Source: Pyrrhoderma lamaoense
Lineage: Eukaryota > Basidiomycota > Agaricomycetes > Hymenochaetales > Hymenochaetaceae
Assembly: GCA_002794735.1 (NCBI GenBank)
Contig: NBAZ01000001.1
Span: 3,038,001 to 3,102,000 of the forward strand
Reading direction: 5' to 3'
DNA length: 64,000 bases
In this document: positions 1 through 10,289 of the stretch, in pieces
Position numbering within the stretch: the first letter of the stretch is position 1
Layout: each line of letters starts with the position of its first letter
Made by a program: the position numbers and the translations under genes
The notes under the pieces: generated by a model
Seen by the model: only the letters and a program-made list of their open reading frames with translations
Told to the model about the DNA's origin: nothing
Database searches by the model: none

Positions 1-143
1 TAAGTCCATCTTTCTTAAATCTAGACCTTGAGAGATATATCCTTTATACTGAAATTGAAACGCTCTAGCATGTAGATAATATTACAGTGGCTTGTACCAA
101 AATTCAAATATCTAAATTAGATTTATCTGATGAAGCTTATTAG

Positions 144-167
144 TATCACGTGATCGCGATAATAGGG
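144..167 (+). promoter_or_regulatory. Conserved upstream block of kinase copy 1
   Basis: A palindromic TCACGTGA core is followed by CGCGATAAT. Related blocks occur upstream of the other kinase copies at 3725-3751, 6104-6131, 10035-10058 and 13758-13785. A CACGTG core is the usual target of bHLH factors, but binding here is inference. The rest of 1-408 shows no gene. Confidence 0.5.
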
Positions 168-408
168 TAACCATCATTACGTGAATCGGAAGAAAGTTGG
201 AGTTTGAAATCGCTAGATATATGATACAGTTGATGATAATTTTTAATTTATGGGGCTGATTTGATTCAAGATTCTCTCCGGAAATAAAAAAAAATAAGTA
301 AAAATCTGTTAAGCTTCCTCTGTATGTAGAAATTCGGATGGCGCACCTTATATAACAATTGTACTTGTCCGTATTATTTCCTTCTTTACCACTCCGTATA
401 ATATTGGC

Positions 409-2290
409 ATGCCCTCTTCAGGAAAAGCGAGGCAAGTCTGGCTGTCTCTGCGCCGTCTCCGCCCCGTGTCACAGTTCGCATACGTTTTCTACCCTGAGTC
501 TATCACTACTCCGACTCGTTGGCCTCAACATCGCGCATTCTCTAACATGGCACATTACCCTACGGACCTTTTCGAATATACGTCAGGAAAGTGGATGTGA
601 GTCTCATACATGACCCTCTATAGGCTGCACACCTAACCCGTAATCTGTCACACTTAGCTATAATAATGAACTTCGTCACAAAGAGCGCAGACGTATATTT
701 GACGTCGATGAGCTCAGTCGACTTGCAGCAGAGTCTGTCAATCGTAGTCCAAATGATGTTGCTAGTCTGGTAAAACTGGCTGAAGGTGGGTTTAACCGTG
801 TATTCCTCATCTCCATGCACGATGGTTTCCGAATGATCGCTCGTATCCCATACCCGATTATGGATCCCAAGTACTTCGCTATTGCTAGTGAAGTAGCTAC
901 TATGGACTATCTCCGTTCAGTAGGCATACCTATACCTGAGGTGTACGGATACTCTCCCGTACCAGACAATGCGGCAGGGACGGAGTATATATTCATGGAA
1001 TATATACAAGGCACCAACTTGGGTGACATATGGTTTGATCTAGAAGAAACAGATATCATTTCTATAACACGGCAATTGGCCCAACTAGAATCGAAGATGA
1101 TGTCGATTTCTTTCCCAGCTGGCGGTAGCTTATACTATACTAAAGACCTTAAGGATGTGCCTGGGAGTGAATCTGGGAATACCAGGTTAGGAATTACATT
1201 AGAGAAGGATACACGCTTCTGCGTCGGTCCAGATACAGATCTATCTCTATGGTTTGGAAGGAGATCACAACTCAACATAGATCGAGGACCATGTAAGCCG
1301 TTCTCTGAAAGTTATAAAGTCACTTCATATAATAAACCGACAATTATAGACAAGAATATAGAGGAAACTCTAAGAAGAAGAGCTGAGAAGGAAATAGCTT
1401 ATCTGGAACGATTCGGTAAACCGCTTCTACCATTTGAACGTATGAGGAGGGAAGCCTATAATTACGAGAAGCAGTCGCCAATGGATCACATTGAGAATAT
1501 AAAGCGCTATCTCAGCATCGCTCCATCAATAATCCCAAGAGACCCAACCCTCAGACATTTTCGCATCCGCCATCCTGATCTTAGACCAAGCAATATCTTT
1601 GTTTCTAGGTCCTCGACCACTGACTTACACATTGTCAACCTAATTGACTGGCAAAAAACCTCTATTCTACCTCTGTTTCTCCTTGCTGGTACCCCTCATG
1701 AGATACAGAACTACAATGATAATGGCTGGAAGACTAAAGAGCGACCGTCGATACCAGAAGATCTTGCAAATTTAGACGAGGCTCAGCAAAGCAATCAGAT
1801 GGAACTCTATCGCCGCCGTCTTGTCCACTATCACTACATCAAAAACACGGAGAAGTATAATGAACTTCATCACGCGGCATTGGCGGACCCGATGGATGTG
1901 CTCCGCCGCCGCCTTTTCAGCTTCTCTGGTAGCCTATGGAAAGGGGAAACTCTGGAGCTGAAGGTTGCTCTGATAGAGGCAGTGAAGAGATGGGAGACAC
2001 TGACAGGAGGAGGACTATCGTGTCCTATAGCGTTCGAAACCGATGATATAGAGAAGACTATGAAGTTGTACGCAGAACAAAGGGAAGCTGACGAGATAAT
2101 TGGAAAGATTCGGAGGTCGATTGATTGTGCGCCAGATGGATGGGTAACTGTTGATCGCTACGATAAGGCCATGGAATTCTGTAAGGAGTTGAAGGAGGGT
2201 GCTCTTGCAGCGGCAGAACTGGAGGGTGAACTAGCCCAGATTGCGACACACTGGATACTGGATGACATGGACGAAGAAGACTACTTATGA
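409..2290 (+). CDS. AIM9-like mitochondrial kinase-fold (APH family) protein, copy 1
   Basis: The coding parts are 409-596 and 658-2290, joined across a 61-nt GT-AG intron, giving about 606 residues. The N-terminus is Arg/Ser-rich and ends in RAFSN, like a mitochondrial presequence. The kinase-fold core follows, with conserved family stretches such as EGGFNRVF, IARIPYP, SEVATMD and FMEYIQG. The Brenner-type catalytic motif is HPDLRPSN (His about 368, Asp 370, Asn 375), and the metal-binding Asp lies in IDWQ (about 393). This fits the fungal aminoglycoside-phosphotransferase/AIM9 family; the substrate of that family is not established. The C-terminus is acidic (DMDEEDYL). The start was chosen because ATG 409 aligns with the starts of the other copies. 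The gene is the first unit of the array and its small-gene partner, if any, lies left of the window. Confidence 0.85.
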
Positions 2291-2654
2291 AGATTTGAAC
2301 TATAGACTATAAATTAATGATATCGCACCACATAATGAAGCCGTATTATTGATTTTAATACTGTCTCTTTGATATAATTTGTAAAATATGCTCTGTATAG
2401 TGAGAATAGCACTGTGTTCACATGTAGTTGTACACTCCTGTGTAGTGAACATATGCATGTCTATGTGTCTCTTAAAAAAGTGTAAGGGTGGGGCTGGTCG
2501 TAAGCTACACTTATTCAACGTTGATTGAGCTCAGTCTTCTCATTCTGGATAGTAAAAATGCACTTTCATGCGGGCGCATAATATGCAGGAGAATATAAGG
2601 TATATAAAAAAAGAACAGTAAACAACAGCTTCGGCCCACTCAGGGCTCGCTTTG

Positions 2655-2980
2655 ACGCCTTGCTAGTAAATCGATACTATCCATTTTGTTCAGATTGCTT
2701 CCTACAGTGCTTCAGCGGAGGTATCAGACAATAATAAAGCAATCATATAGTGTGTATGAATTGGATAGAAAATATTGACAGGACCAATATTACTCGCCAG
2801 TATCTCCGAAAGGAATAATAGAAATATTAGAACAATAGAATAAGAAGAGACCATGCGTTTCTTTCCCACATTTTCTGTATCTCCATCATAGATCTCTCAT
2901 CTGAACAACCCTCAACTGTAGTTGTCAAGACAGATCTGCTAAAATGTACCATTAAGCACGCTACTGTAGCGCCTAATCAA
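2655..2980 (-). pseudogene. Sec14-gene 3' fragment, unit 1
   Basis: On the minus strand this stretch resembles the last two exons of the Sec14-like gene at 15529-17792. Matches cover the last-exon segment near 2655-2735 and the preceding exon near 2925-2980, including the part equal to GIAPDGT. It is too degraded to code and is a scar of the segmental duplication. Confidence 0.6.
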
Positions 2981-3329
2981 TGATGTGATGAGAAAAAGGG
3001 AAAGTGTAGCAGTCGGTATCAATTTGTTTTTTTGTATCAAGCTCCGGTGGATAATCTGGATGAAAAAATAACTGTAATTGTATGAATATTACTATCTAAG
3101 TCCTCTTCTTTTTATTACCGTAAAACTTGAAATAATATAGTGGTATTGCTGTCGTTATCACCAGATTATACACAGTCTCCGAAAAATAGGAAAAACGTGC
3201 AGCAGCAGAAAGTGAGATAGAAATCAGTAAACTTTAATAAGTATGCGCATGTACAGAGACTACAGAGGCCTCGTACAGGATCAGCGGTGTAACTAGTTCC
3301 CTATTATGAAAGAACAACGTCCAGTCAAA

Positions 3330-3545
3330 TTTTCACCTATTTGAATGATCCCTCCAAAGATAGCTCGACATCCTCTTTACTACCATTTCTCTTTACAAGT
3401 AGTTAAGACATGACATCGTGGGCGCTTCATTTTGCCTCTTTCCACTGCGCAAGTCATGGGGGTACTTTATCAGACTCTGGCTTCATCTAGAACTTGTGGT
3501 ATAGCGTACCATTTGATCCCTTGATCTCCCTGTTACAGTATTAGT
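3330..3545 (-). pseudogene. Remnant of the small ~120-aa gene, unit 1
   Basis: Reverse translation gives recognisable pieces of the small protein encoded at 13134-13496: GEIKGSNG, YHKF, a degraded QW-containing segment, and KEDVELSLE. Several stops and indels interrupt it, and the first ~40 codons are not recognisable. It would have been divergent from the decayed kinase copy starting near 3770. Confidence 0.65.
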
Positions 3546-3837
3546 GCATATAAGATCTTTCCTTTCAATTCTCAGCATCTAATCTAGATAGGATAGATAA
3601 TCTGGAATAACATTTCCTTATAGTTATAAGCCAGATGCACCAAATTTAGTTACTAATATAGTAGCTAAAACAGGAACTTGCGCCTTTTAATTCTTATTTG
3701 TCTGATAAGACCGTATATTTATTTGCGTCATGTACTTGCGTATAATAGGGGCTGGCGACTGGATGGAGTTTCTTACATCAGATCCCCCACATATTAGTAT
3801 GCACTCCTTTGAAAGCTTGAAGTAAATCCGGTAACCT

Positions 3838-4249
3838 CTGCGCCGCCTTCATGCCTCGTCTCGTGGCATGAACGCTCCGATGGGTAGCTCCGTTGCCGCC
3901 TTTACATTTACGTGAAACTCTGGATCTGAGGCTTGTACTGATCGAGGCAGTGAAGGTCTGGGGGACACTGTCTAAGGGAAGACCGCCATGTCCTATTGTG
4001 TTCGACCCGATGAAGTAAGTGAGACTATGAAGCTGGATGCAGGACAGAGAAGCGGTAGATATTATAGAAGGAATCCGGAACTGTGAAAGGCGTTGGGCCG
4101 CACAGTTGGATACCCGCCGAGAACTATGAGGAGCTCATGAGTCGTAGCAGAGATCTTGAGGAGGTAGAACTAGTGGCATAGAGGAGAACCGTTCCCTGAC
4201 TGCGGCGCACTGGCCGTTCGCCGACATGGATGAAGAGGACTACTCGTAG
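3838..4249 (+). pseudogene. AIM9-like kinase remnant (C-terminal part only), copy 2
   Basis: Only the C-terminal quarter survives. Recognisable segments include the ETLDLRLVLIEAV-like stretch near 3930 and the terminal DMDEEDYS followed by a stop at 4247-4249, matching the DMDEEDYL terminus of the open copies. Frameshifts and stops are frequent. The upstream 3725-3835 sequence resembles the promoter and 5' part of copy 5, so the N-terminal and catalytic parts were lost by internal deletion. Confidence 0.75.
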
Positions 4250-4862
4250 ATGAATTGAACTCTGAATACTCTAGGATAAGATATCTTACTAGATAGTGAA
4301 GCAGTTCGCTAATAAGCTTTGGAATAAAATATAATAACGATGCTATGGGAGGTTTAAGCTTGACCCATAGCCTTGGGCGCTAAAAGGATGTATACATGTG
4401 GGTATAAGAAGGGGTGCTAGGAACGACAAAATGTCATAGATTTTTTGAATAGTTTCTTGTTTGGAAGAGAATGGCCATATAGCTCCTGGAGTGGTTCGTC
4501 TATGTATCCCACCTGTATACCACACGCTCGTGGAAAGGCACATTTCCGGAAACCCGAGCTCAAACAACATAACTTTTAGACCTCACAGAATACAGGAACA
4601 TATACTCAAACGGAATCCGTCTATTTTGACTTCTTACGAAATACTAATACTAAACTAACTCTAAGAAATTATTATTTAAACAGGAACGAGCAAAACAAAA
4701 CCAAACATAAAAAATACGAGAAAGATTTCTGTAAGAAAATGTTATTGATGATACTAGACAAGTATAATGCGATTATTACAATCAGAATTTGTCAAAGCAA
4801 GTACAGTAAGTGGATATACGAGAAGATGGGAGGAAGAGAATACATACCGTTCGTCTTAATCA

Positions 4863-5120
4863 AGAGACGACGTTGACTTGTGCGAGACACTCGGGGGTTC
4901 CTCTTGATGTATTGTAAGTCTAAAACGTCCATTTATTAAGAGTACTATGTATATCCACACCTGCAGTATACTCAAATGATGATACGGATTTTCAATGATG
5001 AAAAAAAGGTAGCCCGTCAATTCTACACAATCTATCTGTGGTCTGGATCACTTTCAGTTATAGATTCTGAATTAATATGCTCACTCGTGTACCGTCGAGT
5101 TCAATACTTCAGTGCTTATC
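4863..5120 (-). pseudogene. Sec14-gene 3' fragment, unit 2
   Basis: The segment 4863-4990 matches the terminal exon of the Sec14-like gene, including its stop region and the LAKHRDEPRVSLEQ-encoding part. Positions 5060-5120 match the previous exon. It contains indels and has no open frame of useful length. Confidence 0.65.
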
Positions 5121-5483
5121 TCAGAGGACGATGTGATAAGAAGAGAGATGGATATAAGAAGTGGCGTTTAGTTACTCTCCTGGATAGAGTGCTAGTAAAT
5201 GCAAATAAAAATATATATGTAAATTTCTGAATAACTATCTAGAGAGTTCGCAACGCAATTTATCCTGATAGAAGTAGCAGATGGTGAATGATTGAAGTAA
5301 GAGCTAAGAGGATACAGTTATATCCATTACTATAAAACTCATCAAACTTATTTAATTATTAATTAGGCTAATTCATAAAACAGTAGGGTGGTGAGTAAAT
5401 ACAAGTTAATTCTCAGTAGCGTTATATACCAAACGAGACAGATGATGTCAAAGAGGCAGATCAGTATAGCAGACAAGAAGCCT

Positions 5484-5842
5484 CTAACTCTTAACCTGAT
5501 TGATAGCATTCTCTAGGCTCGTTTGGGCATCCTCCTTAGTACCGTCCTTCTTTACATAGACATTGGCCATGACGGCATGAGTGCCCCCATTCTTCTCCCT
5601 CCACTGCTTGATTGACGAGGGTATCTTTGTACCAGCGTTCGGTTGCATCTGGAACTTGTGATAGGTTAATCCATCGGATTTCTTGACTTCTCCATCGTAG
5701 TCCCAGCGGACTCCGATTTTTTCCTTATCAGCCTCAGTTTTGGATATGTTGTCTTGCCTCTGAGGACAGTGGGGTTAGTGAACTTCTTCCATCTGGAGCT
5801 ACTGATGGCATTGGCGACAGCTGCTTTCAAGGCTTTGTTCAT
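5484..5842 (-). pseudogene. Small ~120-aa protein gene with one frameshift, unit 2
   Basis: This copy is close in sequence to the intact gene at 13134-13496 over its whole length, from MNKALKAA to a terminal QVKS. One base is missing from a run of A near 5743, in the segment coding for YPKTEAD, which breaks the frame. The 359-bp length is one base short of a codon multiple. Because other conserved genes in this window also carry single-base deletions, this could be an assembly error and the gene may be functional. A TATA box lies about 90 bp upstream and the promoter is nearly identical to that of the intact copy. Confidence 0.7.
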
Positions 5843-5930
5843 TGTATCTGTTCAGAGGCTTATTGAGTAGTTGAGAATATGTGAGAAGTGTTTGTTTCGT
5901 TGATGTAGATTGAAGCAGGAAAAGTATGGC

Positions 5931-5937
5931 TTTTATA
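5931..5937 (-). promoter_or_regulatory. TATA box of small gene (5842, minus strand)
   Basis: TATAAAA on the minus strand, about 90 bp upstream of the ATG at 5842. It is conserved at the same distance in front of the intact copy at 13496. Confidence 0.55.
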
Positions 5938-6103
5938 GTTGAAAAAACCCATCTTGCTTGAACAACTTATCCGAGAATGCGCCTTGCTCATAAGATTGAA
6001 AGCAATACATTATGGTGTATTAATAGGAAGATGGTGGCCACTGGCTAAAAGAAGACAGGTAAATGGGTATTTTGCCTGATAAGTTGCACGCGTATCTCTA
6101 TAT

Positions 6104-6131
6104 GCGTCACATGACCGCGTATAATTAGACC
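6104..6131 (+). promoter_or_regulatory. Conserved divergent-promoter element, unit 3
   Basis: GCGTCACATGACCGCGTATA and following bases, identical in position and nearly identical in sequence to 13758-13785. It lies between the small gene (-) and kinase copy 3 (+). Confidence 0.5.
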
Positions 6132-6151
6132 GGCCGTCACTCCCGATGGGG

Positions 6152-6610
6152 ATTGTAAACTAGGTGCGTTCAAAGTGACGGCACTGAATGCTGCTTGCCC
6201 ATGTCGTCCTAAGTGTATAAATAACCAAGTACTATGTGAATGCAATAGATCAATTGTTCTAAAAGACGGAATTCTCTATTTAAAAAAAGCCCAGGAAAAC
6301 GCCGAAAAAAGCAACCGAGTTGAAAAGCGGGCCCTGTTTTTCAAAATGTTCCGATAGAATAACATCACCTACTAACTTTCTTCCTAATTACATAGTACAG
6401 GTGAATTTTTCTTCTCAAAAAATAATTTTAGATAGGCATGCTTTTTAAATTTTATGTTGTAATTCTTTGGAGTTTTCCTGGGCTTTTTTTTTGAAAAGAA
6501 TAAATCTCTTACGTTCACGTAGCGACTCCTACGGAAGCAAATAGTGCATTAGCACGTGGCACTAGTAACTAAGTAAGAGAGTTCAAAGTGCCGTCACCAG
6601 AACACGGTCC
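6152..6610. mobile_element. Putative insertion with nested inverted-repeat element
   Basis: The near-identity with 13514-13804 breaks at 6151. The extra sequence begins with TAGGTGCGTTCAA at 6161-6173, the same 13 bases that begin the MITE at 52988. Inside it, 6283-6300 and 6473-6490 form an inverted pair (AAAAGCCCAGGAAAAC against its complement), about 210 bp end to end. GTGACGGCACT near 6176 and its complement near 6590 form another inverted pair. No coding sequence was seen. The exact ends are uncertain. Confidence 0.45.
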
Positions 6611-6730
6611 GCTCTCCCAAGTATAGCATAATATTTGCACTCGCCAAACTCGGCTGAAAATTGGGTCTATTACAATAACATAGTAGGGAATATTGTTCAT
6701 GCTGAAACACTGAACTCTCCTAATAATAGC

Positions 6731-8600
6731 ATGCCTCCTCTCGGAAGAGCAAGGTTAATTTGGCTGTCTCTGAACCGTCCTACTCCCTCTTATTTACAGT
6801 TATCTCACATCTCTTGCCACAACTCAATCGCTACCTCACGTCGCTTGTTCTCTAATATGGTACATCCTTCATCTGACCTCTTCGAATACACAACAGGGCA
6901 GTGGATGTAAGTCTCATACATACTATTCTATAAAATATACATTTAATCTATAATCTATAATCTACTATGCTCAGCTACAACAATGAGCTTCGTCACAAAG
7001 AGCGCAGACGTATATTTAACGTCGATGAGCTCAGTCGACTTGCAGCAGAATCCATCAATCGCAGTCCTAGTGAAGTCGCCAGTTTGATAAAACTGGCTGA
7101 AGGTGGATTAAACCGTGTATTTCTTATCACCATGCCGATGGCTTTCAAATGATCGCTCGCACTCCGTTCCCGTTATGGTTCCTAAGTACTTCGCTATTGC
7201 AAGTGAAGTGGCTACTATGGACTTCCTCCGCTCACTCGGGATACCCGCCCTCAGGTGTACGGATACTCTCCCGTACCGGACAATGCGGCAGGGACGGAGT
7301 ATATATTCATGGAGTTTGTGCAAGGCGATAGCTTAGATGATGTATGGTTTGACTTGGAAGAAGCTGAGATCACTTCGATAACACGGCAACTTGCTGAACT
7401 AGAATCGAAAATGATGTCATTTTCTTTCCCTGCTGGTGGGAGCCTATACTATGCTAACGATTTAATCGATGTGTCTGTGAGTAACTCTGGAACTTCTAGG
7501 CCGAGAATCATACTAGAGAAGGACAATCGTTTCTGTGTCGGTCCAGATACAAGCGTACCTCTATGGTATGGTAGGAGAACACAGATTGATTTAGATCGAG
7601 GACCATGTAGGTGACTCTTTGCCTCTTTCTAGATCACATTGTCAATTAAACTAACAATTATAGATAAAAATGCAGAGGAAACACTGGTAAGAGGAGCTGA
7701 AAAGGAGATCGCATATTTGCAACGATACGGTCAACCGCTGTTACCGTTTCAGCGTGTAAGGAGGGAAGCTTATAATTATAAAAAGCAATTGCCATCGGAT
7801 CACATTGATAACCTGAAGAGATATCTCAGTATTGTGTCGCCACTGATACCCAGACGCCTGGACCTCAATCGTTTTTGCATCCGCCATCCTGATCTGAGAC
7901 CAAGCAATATTATCGTTACTAGGTCCCCGGACCGTGAATTGCGCATTGTCAGCATGATAGACTGGCAACACACTTCGATACTACCTCTGTTTCTCCATGC
8001 AGGTATACCACAACAGCTACAGAACTACAATGATAGCGAGTGGAAATCCACAAAGAAACCTTCACTTCCGGAGGGCTTGGCCGATTTAGACGAGTCTCAG
8101 CAAAGTAATGAGATGGAACTCCACCGTCGCCGTCTCGTCCATTACTATTACGTCGAGAATACAGAGAAGTATAACAAGACTCATTTTACGGCATTGGCCG
8201 ATACCATGGGTGTGCTCCGTCGACGCCTCTTTACTCATTCCAGTAGCCCATGGGAAGGTGAAACTCTGGAGCTTAAGGTTGCACTAATAGAGCAACGAAT
8301 AACTGGGAGACACTCACTGGAGGCCAGACATGTCCTATTGTATTCGACTCTGATGACGTAAATGAAACTATGAGGTTATATGCAAAACAGAGAGAAGCAG
8401 ACGAGACCCTCGAGGTATGCCAGAATATGATCGGATTCGGGCCAGAGGGATGGGTTCCCGCCGAATACTATGACGAAGCGAGGGCACTTTGCAAGAAGAT
8501 GAAAGATGATGGGTTAGCGGAGGCTGAGTCAGAGGAGGAACGGGCTCAGACTGCGGCACACTGGCCGTTGGACGACATGGATGAAGAGGATTACTTGTAA
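6731..8600 (+). pseudogene. AIM9-like kinase, copy 3, multiply frameshifted
   Basis: Exon 1 (6731-6906) and the intron (6907-6974) are intact and encode a presequence ending in SRRLFSN. Exon 2 then carries single-base deletions relative to copies 1 and 4 near 7136, 7172 and 7250, a net loss of four bases near 8291-8325, and in-frame stops just after 7610. The stops could be avoided if 7607-7663 (57 nt, GT...AG) is an intron absent from copies 1 and 4. The catalytic HPDLRPSN and IDWQ motifs and the DMDEEDYL terminus are still present. With at least four frame breaks I call it a pseudogene despite the error-prone look of the assembly. Its divergent partner is the small gene at 5484-5842. Confidence 0.8.
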
Positions 8601-9082
8601 ATTGATTGATTTGTGGAAACTCTGGGCTGAGGTATCTTGTTTGCTATTGAGGACGTATTACTACATGGTTTTGACGTAGAATAGATGGCGTACTACTAGA
8701 GGGAAGTACGTTTTTCTTATGGTCTCAAGCGCTTGAAGAATTTATATAGGTAAGTTATACGATAGGATGCTAGGAATAACAACTATCATATGTCTTTACA
8801 TTCCAAGTCAGCCTCATTTCAAACACCTTTAGACGATATATAAATATGTTTTTTTTTACATAAATTAAGAGTATAGGAATACAAACGCCACTGGAAGGTG
8901 TTGCTCTATTCATTTCCTTGCAAATTATAATCATACTTAATCATAACACTAAGAATTAGTATCGGAACGAAAGAAACGTTACTGAGAAAATCAGGCAAGC
9001 CCAAAGCGATTGATATAGTAGAATATCATCAATGAAAGTAGTTACTCGAGAAGATGCGGAGCGGACGTTACCCATTCGTCAT

Positions 9083-9215
9083 CATCAAGAGATAATCGAC
9101 TTGTTCAGATGATACTCATAGATCCTCTTGATGTTTGCTAAGTCTAAACCGTCTATTTTGAACAAATTACTATCTATATCCATATCAGCAGTAGTCTCAG
9201 ATGAACCGATTCTCT
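9083..9215 (-). pseudogene. Sec14-gene 3' fragment, unit 3
   Basis: Matches the terminal exon of the Sec14-like gene, including the stop region and the segment coding for KLDDLDLAKH, with indels. It cannot code on its own. Confidence 0.6.
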
Positions 9216-9534
9216 AACGAAAACCTTTCATAATATTATTGCGCTGATATATCGGCGTTATTCGTAAACTTCACTGATAGAAAATAGAGGACACTAGAAT
9301 AGGGGAAAAATACGGTTTACTTCCTTCTTCTCCGTATTCAAATGAATCAGTAACATCTTTTTCTGATTTAGACCATGTGATATCAGTATCATCATATTCA
9401 GTTTACAAAAAAGAAGGAAGTACATGAAGTAGTAGGTAGTAGAGCAACAATAAGCCCGCTTTCTTATGTGATCAGAGTGGCAGATAGATACAGTCGAATT
9501 TCTAGATCAACATAATTTACAAAAAGAAGAAGTC

Positions 9535-9840
9535 TGAGTATCCTTTACCTGATCGATACCCACCCTCAAGCATGCTTCGGTACCCGGATTACTTCCGCCC
9601 TTCTATACAAATGTATTCTCCTTGACGGCATGAGTGCTCCTATGCCCCTCCCCACTGTCGACTTGACGCGGGTATCAAGATAGAGTTTAATTGTATTTGA
9701 ACCTTGTGATAGAGAGTGCCATCGGGGCGCTTGATCTTATTGCCACTCTTTCCAGCGGCTAACCTTTATTTCCTTTTTGTCCCTAGTTTCGGGAGTACTC
9801 CTCTTTCCCCTGTCGATGATGAGGACCGAAAATTTTGCCC
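9535..9840 (-). pseudogene. Decayed small ~120-aa gene, unit 3
   Basis: Minus-strand translation gives scattered matches to the protein encoded at 13134-13496: AHAVKENTFV, then a C-terminal GIDQVKDTQ-like end. Stops and frameshifts occur throughout. It is divergent from the open kinase copy at 10290, so that pair keeps the kinase and has lost the small gene. Confidence 0.6.
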
Positions 9841-10034
9841 ACTATTGGTGTTACTATAGCAGAAGATATGAGCATTTATAGCTTGGTATACTGCCTTATT
9901 ATATCAGTTGAAAAGAGATCCTCTGAGTTCGAAGGCCATATGTTCAAGCATATAGATACTATTACGGTGACCAAAACAAGAAGTAAACTCCATAATACAT
10001 GCATTTCGTCTAATGAGGCCGCGTTTATATTGTC

Positions 10035-10058
10035 TATCACGTGACTGTGTCAATTGAG
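10035..10058 (+). promoter_or_regulatory. Conserved upstream block of kinase copy 4
   Basis: TATCACGTGACTGTGTCAAT, then at 10065-10074 the CATTACGTGA element also found at about 175-184 upstream of copy 1. Confidence 0.45.
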
Positions 10059-10289
10059 TGGCCATCATTACGTGAAATGGAATATAGTTGAGTTCTGATG
10101 TTCAATCATATTGATGAAATATCTCTATAATGAACTTAGATATGAAGTTGGAGTACAAAACTAATGTAATTTTCAAATGAAGTTAACATGTTTCAGTAGT
10201 GAGACAACATTAACTTATACAGTACTCACGTGATCACAAAGATATTGCTCTTACCATCTATCTCTTCTCCTGCAACTCCGCATTGTAAC

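Larger units (their letters stand above)
5860..6151. repeat. Near-identical promoter block (pairs with 13514-13804)
   Basis: About 290 bp shared with 13514-13804 with only scattered differences. It covers the 5' leader and TATA box of the small gene and the conserved TCACATGACCGCGTATAAT element. It stops abruptly at 6151, where extra sequence is inserted in this unit. Confidence 0.8.

Noticed and set aside
409..2290. Kinase copies as bacterial aminoglycoside-resistance genes gained by transfer
   Set aside because: The presequence, intron and family stretches fit the fungal AIM9-like group; APH is only the fold family.
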